Shown here: piece after piece, positions 47,701 through 57,329 of the stretch
Layout: every line of letters starts with the position of its first letter
Position numbering within the stretch: the first letter of the stretch is position 1
Source: Pseudomonas anuradhapurensis
Lineage (GTDB): Bacteria > Pseudomonadota > Gammaproteobacteria > Pseudomonadales > Pseudomonadaceae
Length of the DNA stretch: 64,000 nt
Reading direction: 5' to 3'
Assembly (NCBI RefSeq): GCF_014269225.2
Contig: NZ_CP077097.1
Location: forward strand, 1,494,001 to 1,558,000
Notes under the pieces: model-generated
What the model was told of the DNA's origin: nothing
Seen by the model: the letters and a program-made list of their open reading frames with translations, nothing else
Database searches by the model: none
Position numbers and translations under genes: made by a program

Positions 47701-48272
47701 ATTATTCTCAGCACCCGAGCGCTATCGTCGATGAGGGCGCGCAGATCGGTAACGGCTCTCGAATCTGGCATTTTGTTCACGTCTGTGCCGGCGCTCGTAT
47801 TGGCGAGGGCGTTTCCCTGGGGCAGAACGTCTTCGTTGGCAACAAGGTCGTGATCGGCGACCGTTGCAAGGTCCAGAACAACGTGTCGGTGTATGACAAC
47901 GTGACCTTGGAGGAGGGCGTGTTCTGTGGCCCGAGCATGGTATTCACCAACGTCTACAATCCCCGTTCGTTGATCGAGCGAAAGGACCAGTACCGCGACA
48001 CTCTGGTCAAGAAAGGCGCGACACTGGGGGCCAACTGCACCATCGTCTGCGGGGTTACCATTGGCGAGTACGCCTTCGTCGGTGCTGGCGCAGTGATTAA
48101 CAAGGATGTGCCAGCGTACGCCCTTATGGTTGGCGTCCCGGCTCGGCAAATCGGCTGGATGAGCGAGTTTGGTGAGCAGCTTGAGTTGGATGAGAAGGGC
48201 GAGGCCGTGTGCTCGCATACTGGCGCACGTTACGTTTTGAGCGAAGGGACACTGAATAAGGTGGGTGTTTGA
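47697..48272 (+). CDS. wbpD: UDP-GlcNAc3NA N-acetyltransferase WbpD
   Basis: A 191-residue left-handed beta-helix acetyltransferase with hexapeptide repeats ([40 protein letters not shown]). It acetylates the 3-amino group, using acetyl-CoA, to make UDP-GlcNAc3NAcA. The start is the ATG overlapping the wbpC stop (ATGA); longer frames upstream are inside wbpC. Confidence 0.93.
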   Translation: MNYSQHPSAIVDEGAQIGNGSRIWHFVHVCAGARIGEGVSLGQNVFVGNKVVIGDRCKVQNNVSVYDNVTLEEGVFCGPSMVFTNVYNPRSLIERKDQYRDTLVKKGATLGANCTIVCGVTIGEYAFVGAGAVINKDVPAYALMVGVPARQIGWMSEFGEQLELDEKGEAVCSHTGARYVLSEGTLNKVGV

Positions 48273-48274
48273 AC

Positions 48275-49360
48275 ATGATTGAATTCATTGACCTGAAAAC
48301 CCAGCAAGCGCGCATCAAAGACAAGATCGACGCGGGCATCCAGCGCGTACTGGACCATGGGCAATACATCCTCGGCCCGGAGGTGGCGGAGCTGGAAGCG
48401 CGCTTGGCTGAGTTCGTCGGTGCGAAATACTGCATCACTTGCGCAAATGGTACTGATGCTCTGCAAATAGCTCAGATGGCGCTGGATATCGGTCCGGGTG
48501 ATGAAGTCATCACTCCCGGCTTCACCTACATCGCAACTGCAGAGACAGTCGCATTGCTGGGGGCGAAGCCAGTGTATGTGGATGTCGACCCGCGTACCTA
48601 TAACCTCGATCCGGCATTGCTCGAGGCAGCAATCACTCCCCGTACCAAGGCGATCATTCCGGTGTCCCTGTATGGCCAGTGTGCTGACTTCGATGTGATC
48701 AATGCAATCGCTGCCAAACATGGCATACCTGTCATTGAGGATGCTGCGCAGAGCTTCGGGGCTTCTTATAAAGGTACACGGTCCTGCAACCTGTCGACCA
48801 TTTCCTGCACCAGTTTTTTCCCGAGCAAGCCGCTTGGCTGCTACGGGGATGGCGGTGCCATTTTTACCAATGATGATCAGCTCGCGGTCGTGATTCGCCA
48901 GATCGCGCGTCATGGTCAGGATCGTCGCTATCACCATATTCGCGTGGGTGTGAACAGCAGGCTGGATACCTTGCAAGCAGCTATCCTGCTGCCGAAGCTT
49001 GAGATTTTCGAGGAAGAGATTGCCCTGCGCCAACAGGTCGCCGACAACTATGATCGCCTCCTTGCCGAGGCTGGCATTGAAACGACACCGTATATCGAAC
49101 CGCACAATGTCTGTGCATATGCACAATACACCGTTCGTGTGCAGAACAGGGATGCTGTGCAGGCCAGATTGAAGGAAGCCGGCGTGCCCACAGCCGTGCA
49201 CTACCCAATCCCTCTGAACAAGCAGCCCGCTGTGGCTGATGCGGCTGCTCGACTGCCCGTCGGTGACGAGATTGCTGGCCAGGTGATGAGCCTGCCGATG
49301 CATCCATACCTGACTGTGGCCGACCAAGAAGCCATTGTTGCGGCGCTGAAAGCGTGCTGA
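48275..49360 (+). CDS. wbpE: UDP-3-keto-GlcNAcA aminotransferase WbpE
   Basis: A 361-residue DegT/DnrJ/EryC1-family PLP aminotransferase. The PLP lysine is Lys185 in CTSFFPSKPLGCYGDGG, the position known for P. aeruginosa WbpE. It transfers an amino group from glutamate to C3 of the keto sugar made by WbpB. The ATG lies two bases after the wbpD stop. The 3' end overlaps wzx. Confidence 0.94.
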   Translation: MIEFIDLKTQQARIKDKIDAGIQRVLDHGQYILGPEVAELEARLAEFVGAKYCITCANGTDALQIAQMALDIGPGDEVITPGFTYIATAETVALLGAKPVYVDVDPRTYNLDPALLEAAITPRTKAIIPVSLYGQCADFDVINAIAAKHGIPVIEDAAQSFGASYKGTRSCNLSTISCTSFFPSKPLGCYGDGGAIFTNDDQLAVVIRQIARHGQDRRYHHIRVGVNSRLDTLQAAILLPKLEIFEEEIALRQQVADNYDRLLAEAGIETTPYIEPHNVCAYAQYTVRVQNRDAVQARLKEAGVPTAVHYPIPLNKQPAVADAAARLPVGDEIAGQVMSLPMHPYLTVADQEAIVAALKAC

Positions 49361-50631
49361 GAGCATTGCGAGCCGTGAAGAACGGAAAGAGTGATTTCCT
49401 GCGTAACGTGTTGACGCTGATGACCGGCACCACGCTTGCGCAGGCGATCCCGATCGCGGCCATGCCTTTGCTGACGCGTTTATACACGCCAGAAGATTTC
49501 GGTGTGCTGGCGCTTTACATGTCTATCGCCGGGATGATCTCCGTCGTCATCACGGCGAGGTATGAAATAGCAGTGATGTTGCCCGAGCGTGAAGAAGACG
49601 CTGCCAGCCTTGTCGCGCTGTCGGTCTGCATAGCGGGTGTCATCAGTCTCGTGCTGCTTGCGGTCATCCTTGTCTTCAACGAAGACATTCAGGGGCTGCT
49701 CAACAACAGGGCAATCGGGCCCTGGCTTTACCTATTACCGATCACTGTTTTCGTGACCGGCATGTGGCAAGCATTTAACTATTGGAACAACCGGGCCAAG
49801 AAGTTCAAACGCCTGGCTGTCAGCCGAGTTGCGCAGGGCGGAGGTATGACCCTTGCCCAGTTCGTTCTCACCGGGCTTTCGGCGGGTGGATTGGTTGTCG
49901 GCTACCTCGTCGGGCAAATCAGTGGCCTGCTGGTGTTTATAACTCGCACCTGGCGAGAGGATCGCACAGTGCTCTCGAAGGTCAGCCTCCTGAGCATGCT
50001 TGAGAATGCTCGGCGTTACAGTAAATTCCCCAAGTATTCGATGCTGGGAGCTTTACTGGACAACGCGGCCGTGCAAATGCCAGTGCTGATGCTGAGCAAG
50101 TTTTACGACACACATGTCGTCGGTATTTTCAGTCTCACATTCAGAGCGCTGAATTTGCCGATGAGCTTGATCGCCACCTCTTTCTCACAAGTATTATTTC
50201 AGCGCTTCGTGGTGCTGCAGCGAGATAACCCCGAAAGGCTGGCTCCCTTCGTCCTAAAGCTCTTTGTCGGCTTGTTAGGCTTGATGGTGCCTTTGGTGGC
50301 GTTTGTGTGGATATTGGGGCCGGATCTTTTCGCCCTCGTCTTTGGCGAGAGCTGGCGACAGGCGGGAGACTACGCAACCATACTGATCTTTGCTGTTGCC
50401 ATACGGTTTGCGGTTAGTCCGTTGAGTACCGTTTTGGCTATGGATCACAACATCAAGATCGGCACGCTGTGGCAGATGATCTACTTTGTGACGATCAGCT
50501 TGACGCTATTTATATTTAGAAATGCTGGGATAGAAACGTTTTTACTGGCGTTCACCTTGCATGAAGTGGCCCTGTATAGCCTGTATCTAGGCTTTATTAT
50601 TTTTGGCGCAAAAAGACATAGGTTCGGATAA
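49354..50631 (+). CDS. wzx: O-antigen flippase Wzx
   Basis: A 425-residue polytopic membrane protein with about twelve hydrophobic helices and the oligosaccharide-flippase N-terminus (TTLAQAIPIAAMPLLTRLYT, then PEDFGVLALYMS). It would move undecaprenyl-linked O-units across the inner membrane. The start is uncertain: a GTG at 49354 overlaps wbpE by 7 bases, and a GTG at 49375 is also possible. The next gene begins 5 bases after its stop. Confidence 0.88.
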   Translation: MLRALRAVKNGKSDFLRNVLTLMTGTTLAQAIPIAAMPLLTRLYTPEDFGVLALYMSIAGMISVVITARYEIAVMLPEREEDAASLVALSVCIAGVISLVLLAVILVFNEDIQGLLNNRAIGPWLYLLPITVFVTGMWQAFNYWNNRAKKFKRLAVSRVAQGGGMTLAQFVLTGLSAGGLVVGYLVGQISGLLVFITRTWREDRTVLSKVSLLSMLENARRYSKFPKYSMLGALLDNAAVQMPVLMLSKFYDTHVVGIFSLTFRALNLPMSLIATSFSQVLFQRFVVLQRDNPERLAPFVLKLFVGLLGLMVPLVAFVWILGPDLFALVFGESWRQAGDYATILIFAVAIRFAVSPLSTVLAMDHNIKIGTLWQMIYFVTISLTLFIFRNAGIETFLLAFTLHEVALYSLYLGFIIFGAKRHRFG

Positions 50632-50636
50632 GCGTT

Positions 50637-52523
50637 ATGTGCGGAATATTAGGCGGTGTATGGAAACAGGCAGATCATTCGCTCGAGGAACGGGTTAAAT
50701 CCGCACTGCTTACCATTAAGCATAGGGGGCCGAACGATTCTGGATATGATATTACTCCAGTCCATGGCAGTTGCCTGGTGCTAGGCCATACTAGGCTTTC
50801 GATTATTGACCTTTCGAGTGCAGGGCATCAGCCAATGTATTCGAATGATCGCAAATACTCTGTAATTTTTAATGGCGAGATTTATAATTATAGAGAACTG
50901 CGCGGAGAACTTATTGCGTTGGGTTACGCGTTCAGGTCTGATTCAGATACTGAGGTGTTGCTGGCCGCTTGGCAGTACTGGAAAGAAGCAAGCATATCGC
51001 GATTCGTGGGTATGTTTGCGTTTGTGCTCTTTGAGCATGAGTCAGGTATTATTCACTGTGTGCGTGACGCCTATGGTATAAAGCCTTTTTTCTACTGCCG
51101 CGAGGGGAGCGATCTTATCTTTGCTTCGGAAGTGTCGGCGCTGAAGGCTTTAAAGTGTAAATCTGTAGAATTGAACTGGCAGCGCTCCTATGATTATTTG
51201 GTTCATGGGGATTACGATAGTAATGATCAGACGTTTTTTGAAGGTGTATTTCACCTGCCGCCCGGTCACATACTTAGCTTTCATATCGCCTCTGGCGAGA
51301 TTTCCGCGCCGCGTCAATGGTTCACGCCTAGCCTGGAGCAGCGTACTGATTTGAGCTTTGCCGATGCAGCAGATGAGTTGCGGGAGCTTTTTCTCAATAA
51401 TATTCGGCTGCATTTACGCAGCGACGTGCCGCTGGGTGCGGCGCTGTCGGGGGGGGTGGATTCATCTGCTGTAGTATGTGCGATGCGTCATGTTGAGCCT
51501 CATATGCCCATTCATACTTTTAGCTATGTGGCAAAAGGTAGTTCTCTTTCCGAAGAGCACTGGGTCGACCAGGTAAGCAGCCATGTTGGTGCTACAGCCC
51601 ACAAAGTTGTGGTATCGCCTGCGGAACTAATTCGCGATTTGGATGATATGATTCGGGTTCAAGGCGAACCGTTTGGAACTACAAGTATTTATGCTCAATA
51701 TCGAGTCTATCAGCTAGCAAAAGAAAAGGGGATTACCGTAACTTTGGATGGCCAAGGCGCGGATGAAATGCTCGCTGGCTATAGTGGCTATCCCGGTCAA
51801 CGTATTCGTAGCATGATTGAACGAGGGGAGTTCATTCGAGCTGCGAAATTCTTGGGCGAGTGGTCTAAATGGCCAGGGCGTAGTTTGAAGCTCGGTATAG
51901 GGACTGCCTTAGGTCAATTTACATCTGGTAAATTGAATGATCTACTTCATCGCATTGATGGAAAAAGTAATACCCCGTTGTGGTTAAATGCATCAGCTCT
52001 AGCTGATGCGCAAGTAGTGCGCGAGAACTCCCGTCGTGTATGTGGCATTAATATCAAGGGGCGACGTGTTACTGCTGAGTTGGCAGCCTCTCTGCATACT
52101 CGTGGTTTGCAGCATCTTCTAAGGCACGGTGACCGGAACTCCATGCGCTTCTCTATTGAAAGCAGAGTCCCCTTCCTTACCACTGGATTGAGCGAGTTTC
52201 TTTTGTCGCTTCCGGAGAATTTCCTGATATCTGATCACGGTGAAACGAAGCATATATTCCGAGCTGCTATGCGAGGGATCGTGCCCGAGCAGATATTAAA
52301 TCGTCGTGATAAAGTTGGCTTTGAAACCCCGGAGAAGGATTTTATTGTGGCTAATTCGGATGTGCTCCGAGCCTGGCTGTCTGAAAGCTTGGATTTACCC
52401 TTCCTGAATGGTGAAAAGCTTATCAAGGAATTTGATGATGTTGTAGCCGGCCGAGCTAGGTTTACTTCGCAGGTTTGGCGTTGGGTTAACTTTTATAGGT
52501 GGTATCGATTTGCGTTTGCTTGA
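50637..52523 (+). CDS. AsnB-type glutamine amidotransferase (asparagine synthase-like)
   Basis: A 628-residue enzyme. The N-terminal glutaminase domain begins MCGILGGV with catalytic Cys2 and has IKHRGPNDSGYD and IFNGEIYNYRELRGEL. The C-terminal synthetase domain has the ATP pyrophosphatase loop ALSGGVDSSAVVCAM. In O-antigen clusters such proteins (WbpS type) amidate the carboxyl of a uronic acid, so a ManNAc3NAcA amide is a plausible product. A housekeeping asparagine synthase is less likely in this place. GC is clearly lower than in the wbpA-E genes, marking a separately acquired block with wzy and wbpH. Confidence 0.83.
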   Translation: MCGILGGVWKQADHSLEERVKSALLTIKHRGPNDSGYDITPVHGSCLVLGHTRLSIIDLSSAGHQPMYSNDRKYSVIFNGEIYNYRELRGELIALGYAFRSDSDTEVLLAAWQYWKEASISRFVGMFAFVLFEHESGIIHCVRDAYGIKPFFYCREGSDLIFASEVSALKALKCKSVELNWQRSYDYLVHGDYDSNDQTFFEGVFHLPPGHILSFHIASGEISAPRQWFTPSLEQRTDLSFADAADELRELFLNNIRLHLRSDVPLGAALSGGVDSSAVVCAMRHVEPHMPIHTFSYVAKGSSLSEEHWVDQVSSHVGATAHKVVVSPAELIRDLDDMIRVQGEPFGTTSIYAQYRVYQLAKEKGITVTLDGQGADEMLAGYSGYPGQRIRSMIERGEFIRAAKFLGEWSKWPGRSLKLGIGTALGQFTSGKLNDLLHRIDGKSNTPLWLNASALADAQVVRENSRRVCGINIKGRRVTAELAASLHTRGLQHLLRHGDRNSMRFSIESRVPFLTTGLSEFLLSLPENFLISDHGETKHIFRAAMRGIVPEQILNRRDKVGFETPEKDFIVANSDVLRAWLSESLDLPFLNGEKLIKEFDDVVAGRARFTSQVWRWVNFYRWYRFAFA

Positions 52524-52582
52524 AGTGCGGAAGTGTAACGCGTAATTCGGTTGAGTGTTTGTTGGTAATGGCAGGGGTCAAA

Positions 52583-53869
52583 ATGCAAACTGGTTATTTT
52601 AAGTTGGATGTTAATAGGGCCAGTTTTTTTCTGTCTGTATTGCTTTTTAGGGTTGTACTCGATTTCTCGTACGTGCACTATGTTGCCGAGTTGTTTTCTT
52701 ACGATGGCTTTAATTATGATTTTCAGATTGTAAATTATATTGTCTCTTGGGTTTTGTATCTACTTTCGCTGGTAATGGCATCTGACCGGATTCTAAAGGT
52801 TAGCCATTATTTTTTTGCTACTGCAGTACTGTCGATTGTAGCCCCGTTGACTTCTATGTACGGCTTGGACTCAGGGCGCCCAATGCTGCCGGTTATTGTA
52901 TCTATTTCGGCTTTGTTTTGGGTTTATCTTTTGTCTCGATTGTCCATTATCAGTTTTAAGGGGTTGCCTCCGGTTAGGTTTGGTCGGTCGATAGCTGTAT
53001 CTATTTCTATTGCATTTGTTTTATTTTTAGTAGTCTGGTTTTTTGTTTCCGGGGCTAAAGCAAACTTAAATATATCGGAAGTCTATGAGTTCAGGCAGGT
53101 CAATGCGGATGTGGCTGCACAAGGTATATTCGCATACACCAATAATTGGACCTTTCAGATATTCTCTGTGTATTTGATGTGCATGGCCTTGTATGCAAGG
53201 CGGTACCTGCTTTTTCTTGTGTTGTGCGGTGTGCAAGTGTATTTCTTCGCGTTCGCATCCCATAAGTCGATTTTATTTTTGCCAGTTCTGGTCTTCAGTG
53301 TTTGGTTTTATTTTCGGCACTCTAACTCACTGTTGATGTTGCCGTTGGCATTTATTGCTCTCTTGCTCATTGCGATAGCTGCAAATTTCTTCTTTGATGA
53401 CCTTTGGATGATATCAATGGTGGCGCGTCGAGTATTCTTCGTGCCAGCCAACCTCTGTTTTACCTATTTTGAATTCTTTGCTGATCATGCACATGCGTAC
53501 TGGGCGAATTCTATTCTATCCGCATTCCTTGCATATCCCTATGGAGATGTTGGTATTCCCTATGTGATCGGTGATTATCTAGGTAAGCCTGAAATGGGTG
53601 CCAATAATGGGTTTATTTCAAGCGGCTACGCTCATGCCGGTGTTTGGGGGGTCATATTTTACGCCACCATTCTTGGAGTGTTGTTGCGGTTGGTCAATGA
53701 TATCTCTTCAGGTTTTATGCCGGTATGGTTGGCGGTTGCTATTTCGATAGTTCCGCTTAGAAGTTTGTTGATCTCATCTGATCTATTTACTGTGATGCTT
53801 ACCCATGGATTTGCGGTGGCAGTGTGCTTGGTGTTTCTCTCTCGCAAGCGCGCTCTTGTAGTGCCATGA
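52583..53869 (+). CDS. wzy: O-antigen polymerase Wzy (predicted)
   Basis: A 428-residue protein with about eleven hydrophobic helices and low sequence complexity (F, L, V, S-rich), and a large loop near the C-terminus containing YVIGDYLGKPEMGANNGFIS then GYAHAGVWG, a pattern found in oligosaccharide repeat-unit polymerases. The start ATG at 52583 has AGGGG six bases upstream; an ATG at 52568 is an alternative. Wzy proteins are poorly conserved, so the call rests on topology, this loop and the gene's place between wzx, asnB and glycosyltransferases. It is AT-rich. Confidence 0.76.
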   Translation: MQTGYFKLDVNRASFFLSVLLFRVVLDFSYVHYVAELFSYDGFNYDFQIVNYIVSWVLYLLSLVMASDRILKVSHYFFATAVLSIVAPLTSMYGLDSGRPMLPVIVSISALFWVYLLSRLSIISFKGLPPVRFGRSIAVSISIAFVLFLVVWFFVSGAKANLNISEVYEFRQVNADVAAQGIFAYTNNWTFQIFSVYLMCMALYARRYLLFLVLCGVQVYFFAFASHKSILFLPVLVFSVWFYFRHSNSLLMLPLAFIALLLIAIAANFFFDDLWMISMVARRVFFVPANLCFTYFEFFADHAHAYWANSILSAFLAYPYGDVGIPYVIGDYLGKPEMGANNGFISSGYAHAGVWGVIFYATILGVLLRLVNDISSGFMPVWLAVAISIVPLRSLLISSDLFTVMLTHGFAVAVCLVFLSRKRALVVP

Positions 53870-53899
53870 AAGGTAATCCTTAATTTTAGGTTGTAATTA

Positions 53900-55018
53900 A
53901 TGAAAATTGCACATCTTACTTCAGTTCACTCTCGGTATGATACGAGAATTTATCTAAAAGAATGCCGTAGTCTTGCTCGCGCTGGCTATCAAGTTGGTCT
54001 TGTTGTGGCAGATGGGAAAGGTGATGAGGTAAAAGAGGGGGTTGCCATTCATGATGTAGGGAGCTCCCGAGGGCGCTTGGGACGTATGCTCTGGACGACT
54101 CGAAGAGTATATGAGCGTGCGTTGAAAATCGATGCGGAAATTTATCATTTGCATGACCCTGAATTGATCCCGGTAGGGTTGCAGTTGAAGGGGAGAGGCA
54201 AGAAGGTAATTTTTGATGCACATGAAGACTTGCCTAAGCAAATCCTAGGTAAGCCGTACTTGAATAAATTCTCGAAAGTCGTTTTGTCTAAAGCGCTTGG
54301 TGTTTTTGAGAATCTGGCATGCCGCCGTTTTGATGGTATAGTAACTGCTACGCCTTGGATTGCACATAAATTTTCTAGGATTAACCCAGTTACTGTTACG
54401 GTAAATAATTACCCCTTGATAGGGGAGCTTGCGCGCGGCGAGATCAACTGGGCACTTAAAAAGAATGAAGTTAGTTATATTGGTGGCATCGCTTCGATAC
54501 GTGGTATATTACAGGTCGTAGAAGCAATGCGGTTGGTGGCGAGTGATGTGCGCTTGCAGTTAGGAGGGAGGTTTTCTGAGCGAGATGTAGAGGCAACTGC
54601 CAAGGCTTCCGCTGGGTGGAGTAAGGTTGACGAGTTGGGTTTCATTGGGCGTGATGAAGTTGGCTATGCGCTCGCTCGTTCGGTTGCAGGGCTGGTTACG
54701 TTTCTGCCTGCGCCTAATCATATTGATGCCCAGCCAAACAAAATGTTTGAGTATATGAGTGCTGGGGTTCCCATTATTGCCTCAAACTTCCCCCTCTGGC
54801 GTGAGATAGTTGAGGGGAATCAATGTGGTCTATGTGTGGATCCACTAGACAGCAAAAGCATAGCAGATGCTATTGATTTCATGATAAATAACCCCGGGCA
54901 AGCGGAGGCAATGGGGCGTCGTGGTCAAGATGCTGTGCTTGAAAAGTATAATTGGTCTATCGAGGAGAAGGTTCTCGTTGGGCTTTACTCTCGACTGCTT
55001 GCAGGTGAAGTTAAGTGA
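53900..55018 (+). CDS. wbpH: GT4-family glycosyltransferase, WbpH-like
   Basis: A 372-residue GT-B enzyme. The N-terminus (MKIAHLTSVHSRYDTRIYLK) and DAHEDLPKQILGKPYL are typical of WbpH-like retaining GT4 enzymes. The C-terminal nucleotide-sugar site is in NKMFEYMSAGVPIIASNFPL. It probably adds a ManNAc3NAcA-type residue to the growing lipid-linked unit. It is AT-rich like wzy. The stop overlaps the wbpI GTG start. Confidence 0.8.
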   Translation: MKIAHLTSVHSRYDTRIYLKECRSLARAGYQVGLVVADGKGDEVKEGVAIHDVGSSRGRLGRMLWTTRRVYERALKIDAEIYHLHDPELIPVGLQLKGRGKKVIFDAHEDLPKQILGKPYLNKFSKVVLSKALGVFENLACRRFDGIVTATPWIAHKFSRINPVTVTVNNYPLIGELARGEINWALKKNEVSYIGGIASIRGILQVVEAMRLVASDVRLQLGGRFSERDVEATAKASAGWSKVDELGFIGRDEVGYALARSVAGLVTFLPAPNHIDAQPNKMFEYMSAGVPIIASNFPLWREIVEGNQCGLCVDPLDSKSIADAIDFMINNPGQAEAMGRRGQDAVLEKYNWSIEEKVLVGLYSRLLAGEVK

Positions 55019-56106
55019 AAATTCTTACCGTATTGGGCGCGCGCCCGCAGTTTATCAAAGCTAGCGTGGTTTCGAATTTTGTGTCCATGTTGCCGGGTGT
55101 CGACGAGGTCGTTGTTCACACCGGTCAGCACTTCGATTCAAATATGTCCGATGTGTTCTTCGAGGAACTCGGGATGAGCGCGCCAGCTTATCAGCTTGAT
55201 ATCCATGGCGGGAGCCATGGTGACATGACTGGCAGAATGCTCATCGAGATCGAAAAGGTATTACTTCAAGAACGGCCTGATGTCGTGCTTGTCTACGGCG
55301 ATACCAACTCTACCCTTGCTGGTGCATTGGCCGCCGTCAAGCTGCACATTCCAGTCGCTCATGTCGAGGCTGGCCTGCGTTCATTCAACATGGCCATGCC
55401 TGAAGAAGTGAATCGGATCCTCACTGATCGCGTATCCCGCTGGATGTTCACTCCAACCACTACTGCTGCAGATCACTTGAAATCCGAGGGTGTCAATTCA
55501 GCCAGTATTATTCCGGTGGGTGATGTGATGTACGATGTGGCCAAGTTCCACGGTGATCGTGTCGATGCCAGCGGGCGGATCATGGCCAAGCTTGATCTGA
55601 AGGAAGCCGGCTTTGTGTTGGCAACCGTCCACCGAGCCGAGAACACTGATGATCCTGCACGTCTTGCCGCGATCGTTGAAGCCTTCCGCGATCTGTCTAC
55701 TGACTTGCCAATCGTTTGGCCTGTGCATCCGCGGACCAAAGCAGTTCTGCACAAGCGCGGACAACTGAATGATATGCCCGCGAACTTACATCTGATTGAT
55801 CCAGTCGGTTATCTGGACATGGTTCAGCTTGAAAAGCATGCCGCTCTCATTGCCACAGATTCGGGCGGTGTCCAGAAAGAGGCATTCTTCTATGGAGTTC
55901 CATGTGTCACCTTGCGCGATGAGACTGAATGGGTCGAGTTGGTCGAGTCTGGCTGGAATCGACTGGTATCGCCGAAGTCAGCACAGGAAGTGGCATTAGC
56001 TGTTCGTCAGGCGCTGGGTAGTAAAGGCGAGGCAGTACAGCCTTACGGTCAGGGTAATGCAGCAGAGCTTATCATCCGACGCCTTGTCGAGGACCTTGCT
56101 GAATGA
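55015..56106 (+). CDS. wbpI: UDP-GlcNAc3NAcA 2-epimerase WbpI
   Basis: A 363-residue UDP-sugar 2-epimerase beginning (GTG) VKILTVLGARPQFIKASVVS, with VYGDTNSTLAGALAAVKL, HVEAGLRSFNMAMPEEVNR and DSGGVQKEAFFYGVPCVTLR. It converts UDP-GlcNAc3NAcA into UDP-ManNAc3NAcA, the last step after WbpA-B-E-D. A general UDP-GlcNAc 2-epimerase (WecB) is the alternative; the presence of the whole WbpABDE set favours WbpI. GC rises again relative to wbpH. Confidence 0.9.
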   Translation: MKILTVLGARPQFIKASVVSNFVSMLPGVDEVVVHTGQHFDSNMSDVFFEELGMSAPAYQLDIHGGSHGDMTGRMLIEIEKVLLQERPDVVLVYGDTNSTLAGALAAVKLHIPVAHVEAGLRSFNMAMPEEVNRILTDRVSRWMFTPTTTAADHLKSEGVNSASIIPVGDVMYDVAKFHGDRVDASGRIMAKLDLKEAGFVLATVHRAENTDDPARLAAIVEAFRDLSTDLPIVWPVHPRTKAVLHKRGQLNDMPANLHLIDPVGYLDMVQLEKHAALIATDSGGVQKEAFFYGVPCVTLRDETEWVELVESGWNRLVSPKSAQEVALAVRQALGSKGEAVQPYGQGNAAELIIRRLVEDLAE

Positions 56107-57329
56107 AGAACGTCTGGATTCTCAACCATTACGCCCAGGAGCCTGGTGGGGCCGGTGGTACCCGGCATTACCAGCTCGCGAAAAACCTGCCAGCATATGG
56201 TTGGGAGGCGTCAATTGTTGCTGCCAGCGTAGAGCACCAATCTGGTAGACAACGTCTAGCTGTCTCCGAAACTACCAGGCTCGATCAATACAGCGGTGTT
56301 CCATTCCTCTGGCTTAAAACGTCGGAATACAAAGGCAACGGCACCGCGCGTATGCGTAACATGCTGGAATACACTTGGCAGGTGATCAAACCCGGCAAGC
56401 TTGCTCCTTTAAAGAAGCCCGATGTCATTATCGGTTCGAGCGTCCACCCGTTTGCAGCGGCTGCCGGGGCAGTGCTCGCCTGGCGCTATAAGGTCCCCTT
56501 CGTTTTCGAGGTGCGGGATCTTTGGCCGGAAACGCTGATCGACATGGGGCGGTTGGAGCGTAACAGCTTCATTGCCCGCTCGCTTCGTGTATTGGAGAAG
56601 TGGCTATACAAGCGCGCTAAACGTATTGTAGTACTGCTTCCCAAAGCGCACGAGTACATAGTACCCATGGGCATCGATCCAAAAAAAATTGCCTGGATCC
56701 CGAACGGTGTTGATCTTCAGGACTTTCCGTGTCCAGCGGATAAAGTGTCGGAGGATGAATTTACGCTGATGTACTTTGGTGCGCATGGTCCAGCCAATGG
56801 GTTGGATAATGTGCTACGTGCACAGCAGATCATCGAGCAAAGACCGGAATTGTCCAACGTTCGCCTTCGGATTATTGGCAACGGCCCATGCAAAGCCGAG
56901 TTGATCACCATGGCTGAGCAGTTTGGTCTCAAGCGTGTCAGCTTCGAAGATCCCGTTCCTAAAAGGGAGATCCCGGCACTTGCAGCGCAAGCGGATGCAT
57001 TTGTGTTCAATCTGATCAACGCCCCGGTCTTCAAATACGGTATCAGTTCGAACAAGCTGTTCGATTTCATGGCTGGGCAGCGTCCGGTCCTCTTTTGTTG
57101 TGATGCGGGTAACAACCCGATTGAAGATTCTGGGGCAGGATACACCGTTCAACCAGGTAACCCGGAGGCTTTGGCCGATGCGGTAGCTAGGTTGACCCGG
57201 TTGCCAAGTGAAGATAGGGCTGCAATGGGGCGTGCCGGCCGGCGCTATGTTGAAGTCGAGCACGGGTTCGACAAGCTTGCAGGTAGCTTGGCGGGTTGCC
57301 TCAACGAGGCTTGTGAGTCCAGCAGATGA
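56103..57329 (+). CDS. wbpJ: GT4-family glycosyltransferase, WbpJ/WbuB-like
   Basis: A 408-residue GT-B enzyme beginning MKNVWILNHYAQEPGGAGGT, with PFVFEVRDLWPETLIDMGRL and the C-terminal NKLFDFMAGQRPVLFC. This N-terminal pattern is that of WbuB/WbpJ enzymes. It would add the sugar next to the initiating residue or the second uronic acid. Starts overlapping wbpI (ATGA) and ends overlapping the phosphoglycosyl transferase (ATGA). Confidence 0.82.
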   Translation: MKNVWILNHYAQEPGGAGGTRHYQLAKNLPAYGWEASIVAASVEHQSGRQRLAVSETTRLDQYSGVPFLWLKTSEYKGNGTARMRNMLEYTWQVIKPGKLAPLKKPDVIIGSSVHPFAAAAGAVLAWRYKVPFVFEVRDLWPETLIDMGRLERNSFIARSLRVLEKWLYKRAKRIVVLLPKAHEYIVPMGIDPKKIAWIPNGVDLQDFPCPADKVSEDEFTLMYFGAHGPANGLDNVLRAQQIIEQRPELSNVRLRIIGNGPCKAELITMAEQFGLKRVSFEDPVPKREIPALAAQADAFVFNLINAPVFKYGISSNKLFDFMAGQRPVLFCCDAGNNPIEDSGAGYTVQPGNPEALADAVARLTRLPSEDRAAMGRAGRRYVEVEHGFDKLAGSLAGCLNEACESSR

